A DNA stretch of 64,000 nucleotides from Paenibacillus_E sp040812395 (GTDB lineage: Bacteria > Bacillota > Bacilli > Paenibacillales > NBRC-103111): NCBI RefSeq assembly GCF_040812395.1, contig NZ_JBFNXH010000001.1, forward strand, positions 186,001 through 250,000, in the 5' to 3' direction. The position numbers and the translations under genes are program-made. The notes below the pieces were generated by a model that searched no databases, was not told where the DNA came from, and was given only the letters and a program-made list of their open reading frames with translations. Below, one piece after another: positions 61,788 through 64,000 of this stretch; position 1 is the first letter of the stretch; each line of letters opens with the position of its first letter.

Positions 61788-62294
61788 TTATTCTTTGTTA
61801 AAAAAGTCCGCGAGACCTGCAAGCCTTGGATCAATCCTCTCCGGCTTACAGCCGCAATCCGTCAGATTGCGATTCTCTCCGCACACGGGGCAGAGACCTT
61901 TGCACGCTTCATCACAAAGTGGTATGTACGGTAAACCGACCACTACATTTTCTAAAACGTAAGGCTCCAAATCGATTCTATCTTCCGTCACCAGATGAAT
62001 ATCCTCGTCGACCTCGGCATCTTCTTCCAGCTTCTGCATGAAGACTTCCTGAAAAGGAAGCTCGATTGTTTGCTTGCTGTGCGTTAAGCATCGTGAACAA
62101 CTTAACTCCAAGTCTAGCGTTAACGTACCGTTAACTTTTGCCGCTCCGCCTTCATGCTGAGCATGAAGATCGACATGTACGGGACTGTAAGCAAGGATAT
62201 CTTGACGCCCCTGAAAAGCTTCAGTCAAATTCATATCCGCTGTCATGTGCACCGGTTGTCCTTGTAGAGCGAGCTCTTTAAAACGAATTTGCAT
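61788..62294 (-). CDS. yceD: YceD family (DUF177) protein
   Basis: A 168-residue member of DUF177, implicated in 23S rRNA maturation and ribosome assembly. Features are LELSCSRCLTHSKQTIELPF and CDEACKGLCPVCGENRNLTD with a conserved cysteine set and the tail DPRLAGLADFF. GAGGTG precedes the ATG. It shares a promoter and operon with rpmF. Confidence 0.93.
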   Translation of the reverse strand: MQIRFKELALQGQPVHMTADMNLTEAFQGRQDILAYSPVHVDLHAQHEGGAAKVNGTLTLDLELSCSRCLTHSKQTIELPFQEVFMQKLEEDAEVDEDIHLVTEDRIDLEPYVLENVVVGLPYIPLCDEACKGLCPVCGENRNLTDCGCKPERIDPRLAGLADFFNKE

Positions 62295-62320
62295 GTTATC
62301 ACCTCAAACAAACAAAGATT

Positions 62321-62350
62321 ATTATATCCAGTATAAATGCCTTTTGTCAA
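62321..62350 (-). promoter_or_regulatory. Consensus sigma-A promoter of yceD-rpmF
   Basis: On the minus strand TTGACA and TATAAT, both perfect, are separated by 18 bases, with the start codon about 27 bases downstream of the -10. Confidence 0.9.
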
Positions 62351-62380
62351 TTTAATTTATATTATTTTTACTATATTACC

Positions 62381-63499
62381 CTACTTTTGCGGAAGCGCCT
62401 CAAGAAACTTGACCGCATCTTCCATGGTACCAATCTCGACAATTTTCATCTTCGTCTTGATCTGGTTTGCTCGCGCAACAGCATCCGAATAATTCTGAAT
62501 TTTCGTTCCATCCTCCAGGGTCACATCTTTTGGCGCGAAGAAATACTCGGCCCCTTGTTTATCTGCGGCAATGATCTTGTGCTGAATGCCGCCAATTGGC
62601 CCGACGGTGCCATTCGAATCGATCGTTCCAGTCCCCGCGATGCGATGACCCTTTGTAATATCCGTTGGCGTCAACTGATTATAAATTTCGAGTGAGAACA
62701 TCAAGCCTGCCGAAGGGCCGCCAATTTCACCCGCTTTAATGGTAACTTGCTGATCCGCTTGATCCGCTTTAACCGACTGCATATCTGCTGGCACAACGCC
62801 GATACCCACTCGCTGTGTACTGCCTTCTTGAGCAGGCAGCACTGCGAGCGTCAAGGTGGCCTTTTGTTCCGCTTTATCTCTCACGAACGTAATTTCTACG
62901 TTCTCTCCAGCTTTTTTGCCTTTGAGCGAATCTAGCAAGTCTTGCGCCACTTTAATGTCTGTATCTCCGGCTTTCAACAGCACATCGCCAGGCTTAAGCG
63001 CCTTCTCCCCTGCCATTCCGGGCAGCGTTTTGAGCACCATGACACCTTCGTGACTGATGTGAAAAGGTATTTTGGCTTTCGTATACGCCGCTTGAATGGC
63101 GCTCGCCTGAGAAGTCAGCATGACATATTCTTGCCGCTGCGAATACTCCTGCTCGCTCTCTCCTTTACGGAATACACTCGTTTTCGGTTGGATTTCCTCA
63201 TACGGGTGAACAATGCCGATCAAGTAATTGACCAAATTAGCATCAGCCACCCTGACGGTTGTCAGCATAAGTGCGCCTTTTTCCGTGTCTGCGCCTTTGG
63301 GAATGGTAACCATCGGTTTTATTTCCTCAGCGGTTCCCGGCATGAAAATAAAATAAGGCAGCTGCACAAAAAACATCAAATAAATAATAACAATCCCGAC
63401 AAGAAAAGAGATTAAGTACCGTCGGGTTGCCGTTCTTTTCGGATATCGATACGTATCGTTTGACCACGTTTGGATCCTATTTTCATCTTTGTCATCCAT
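62381..63499 (-). CDS. ylbL: PDZ-Lon membrane protease (YlbL/SepM)
   Basis: A membrane-anchored serine protease with one membrane helix (about residues 27-52), a PDZ domain (about 130-215) and a C-terminal Lon-type protease domain. The catalytic Ser is in EIGGPSAGLMFSLE and Lys in IGGIQHKIIAADKQG. Homologues include B. subtilis YlbL and streptococcal SepM. The ATG at 63499 has AGGAGGGG upstream; 372 residues. It is divergent from ylbJ. Confidence 0.94.
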   Translation of the reverse strand: MDDKDENRIQTWSNDTYRYPKRTATRRYLISFLVGIVIIYLMFFVQLPYFIFMPGTAEEIKPMVTIPKGADTEKGALMLTTVRVADANLVNYLIGIVHPYEEIQPKTSVFRKGESEQEYSQRQEYVMLTSQASAIQAAYTKAKIPFHISHEGVMVLKTLPGMAGEKALKPGDVLLKAGDTDIKVAQDLLDSLKGKKAGENVEITFVRDKAEQKATLTLAVLPAQEGSTQRVGIGVVPADMQSVKADQADQQVTIKAGEIGGPSAGLMFSLEIYNQLTPTDITKGHRIAGTGTIDSNGTVGPIGGIQHKIIAADKQGAEYFFAPKDVTLEDGTKIQNYSDAVARANQIKTKMKIVEIGTMEDAVKFLEALPQK

Positions 63500-63607
63500 A
63501 CAGGTTCCCCTCCTGATGTTAATTGCTAGCGGCATAGTCCCGCGGCTTGGTCTAAACCCGCTCCTGCATGCGTACACATGTACCATCAATAGGATGAGGT
63601 GAATGCC

Positions 63608-64000
63608 GTGCAGCAAATATCCAGTAGTAAACTCACAACGCTGCTGCTAGGGTCTTTGGCTGCCCTTGTTGTTGTGTGTATTATTTTATACCCCGAACAA
63701 GCTTTTCAGTCCTCACTCGAGGGGCTTTCGATTTGGTGGAAACTGGTGTTCCCCGCACTGATGCCTTTTTTCATCATAACCGAACTGTTCATTGGATTCG
63801 GCGTTATTCAAGGTGCCGGCACCTTGCTGGAGCCGCTCATGCGCACGATTTTCCGTCTCCCCGGGGTAGGCGGCTGGGCGCTTGCTTCCGGTCTTATCGT
63901 AGGATTTCCTACTGGAGCCAAAATAACAGCCAACTTACGAGAAAAGGGCTTGATTAACCGAATAGAAACAGAGCGGATTACCGCTTTATCGCATCTTTGC
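63608..64000 (+). CDS. ylbJ: Sporulation integral membrane protein YlbJ, N-terminal part
   Basis: Visible are 131 codons, open to the right edge. The sequence has a first membrane helix (LTTLLLGSLAALVVVCIIL), then LSIWWKLVFPALMPFFIITE and GGWALASGLIVGFPTGAKIT, which match the nucleoside-recognition type membrane protein YlbJ needed for sporulation. GTG at 63608 is chosen as GAGGTG lies six bases upstream; GTG at 63599 is in frame too. It is divergent from ylbL, as in B. subtilis. Confidence 0.88.
   Translation, partial: MQQISSSKLTTLLLGSLAALVVVCIILYPEQAFQSSLEGLSIWWKLVFPALMPFFIITELFIGFGVIQGAGTLLEPLMRTIFRLPGVGGWALASGLIVGFPTGAKITANLREKGLINRIETERITALSHLC

Noticed and set aside
63676..63957. 93-codon open frame on the plus strand at the right edge
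   Set aside because: It lies within ylbJ in another frame; only the ylbJ frame encodes membrane helices and has a ribosome site.
1..64000. CRISPR arrays, tRNA or rRNA genes, phage or transposase genes
   Set aside because: No regular repeat-spacer array, cloverleaf, rRNA-like segment or transposase/integrase-like protein was seen on either strand.

Overview
The window is a stretch of core chromosome from a motile, endospore-forming Gram-positive bacterium of the order Bacillales. It is most likely a Paenibacillus or close relative. The evidence is a gene order largely collinear with the Bacillus subtilis ylbJ to sigD segment, strong GGAGG-type ribosome binding sites, CodY, FapR, the FliY/CheC/CheD chemotaxis set, HslVU and a ylbJ-type sporulation gene. 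Base composition looks moderate, with GC-rich patches in ylqG and fabD. Apart from the yifB/comM gene (38.8-40.4 kb) and the partial ylbJ gene at the right edge, all genes lie on the minus strand, so the region is read from right to left. No stretch over 300 bases lacks a gene.

From right to left: partial ylbJ (plus strand) and the divergent ylbL/sepM protease; the yceD-rpmF pair behind a near-consensus sigma-A promoter; the lipid cluster fapR-plsX-fabH-fabD-fabG-acpP-fabF with a FapR operator in front; rnc; smc-ftsY; ylxM-ffh-rpsP-khpA-rimM-trmD; rplS with its own promoter and structured leader; lepB; rbgA; rnhB-ylqG-ylqH-yraN; the plus-strand yifB/comM; a divergent small zinc-ribbon gene; sucC-sucD; dprA; topA-trmFO; hslV-hslU-codY.

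From 27.85 kb down to the left edge runs one uninterrupted fla/che operon of about 32 genes: flgB flgC fliE fliF fliG fliH fliI fliJ ylxF fliK flgD, a flagellar operon protein, flgE flbD fliL fliM fliY cheY fliO fliP fliQ fliR flhB flhA flhF flhG cheB cheA cheW cheC cheD, a small membrane protein, and sigD, which is cut by the window edge. It encodes the rod/MS-ring/C-ring/export gate, the hook and its length control, placement GTPases and most of the excitation and adaptation machinery, ending with the sigma factor for late flagellar genes. Many neighbours overlap by ATGA, indicating translational coupling.

I did not find a wholly new multi-gene system. The points most worth a second look are: (1) ylqG-ylqH, which looks like a second FliK-like/FlhB-C-like export switch pair outside the flagellar operon; (2) a 130-bp element with perfect 12-bp inverted ends at the place where B. 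subtilis has ylqD; (3) a separate short double-hairpin repeat present three times; (4) the absence of xerC/codV between trmFO and hslV; (5) uncharacterised small proteins inside the fla/che operon; and (6) several strong intercistronic hairpins without U-tracts.
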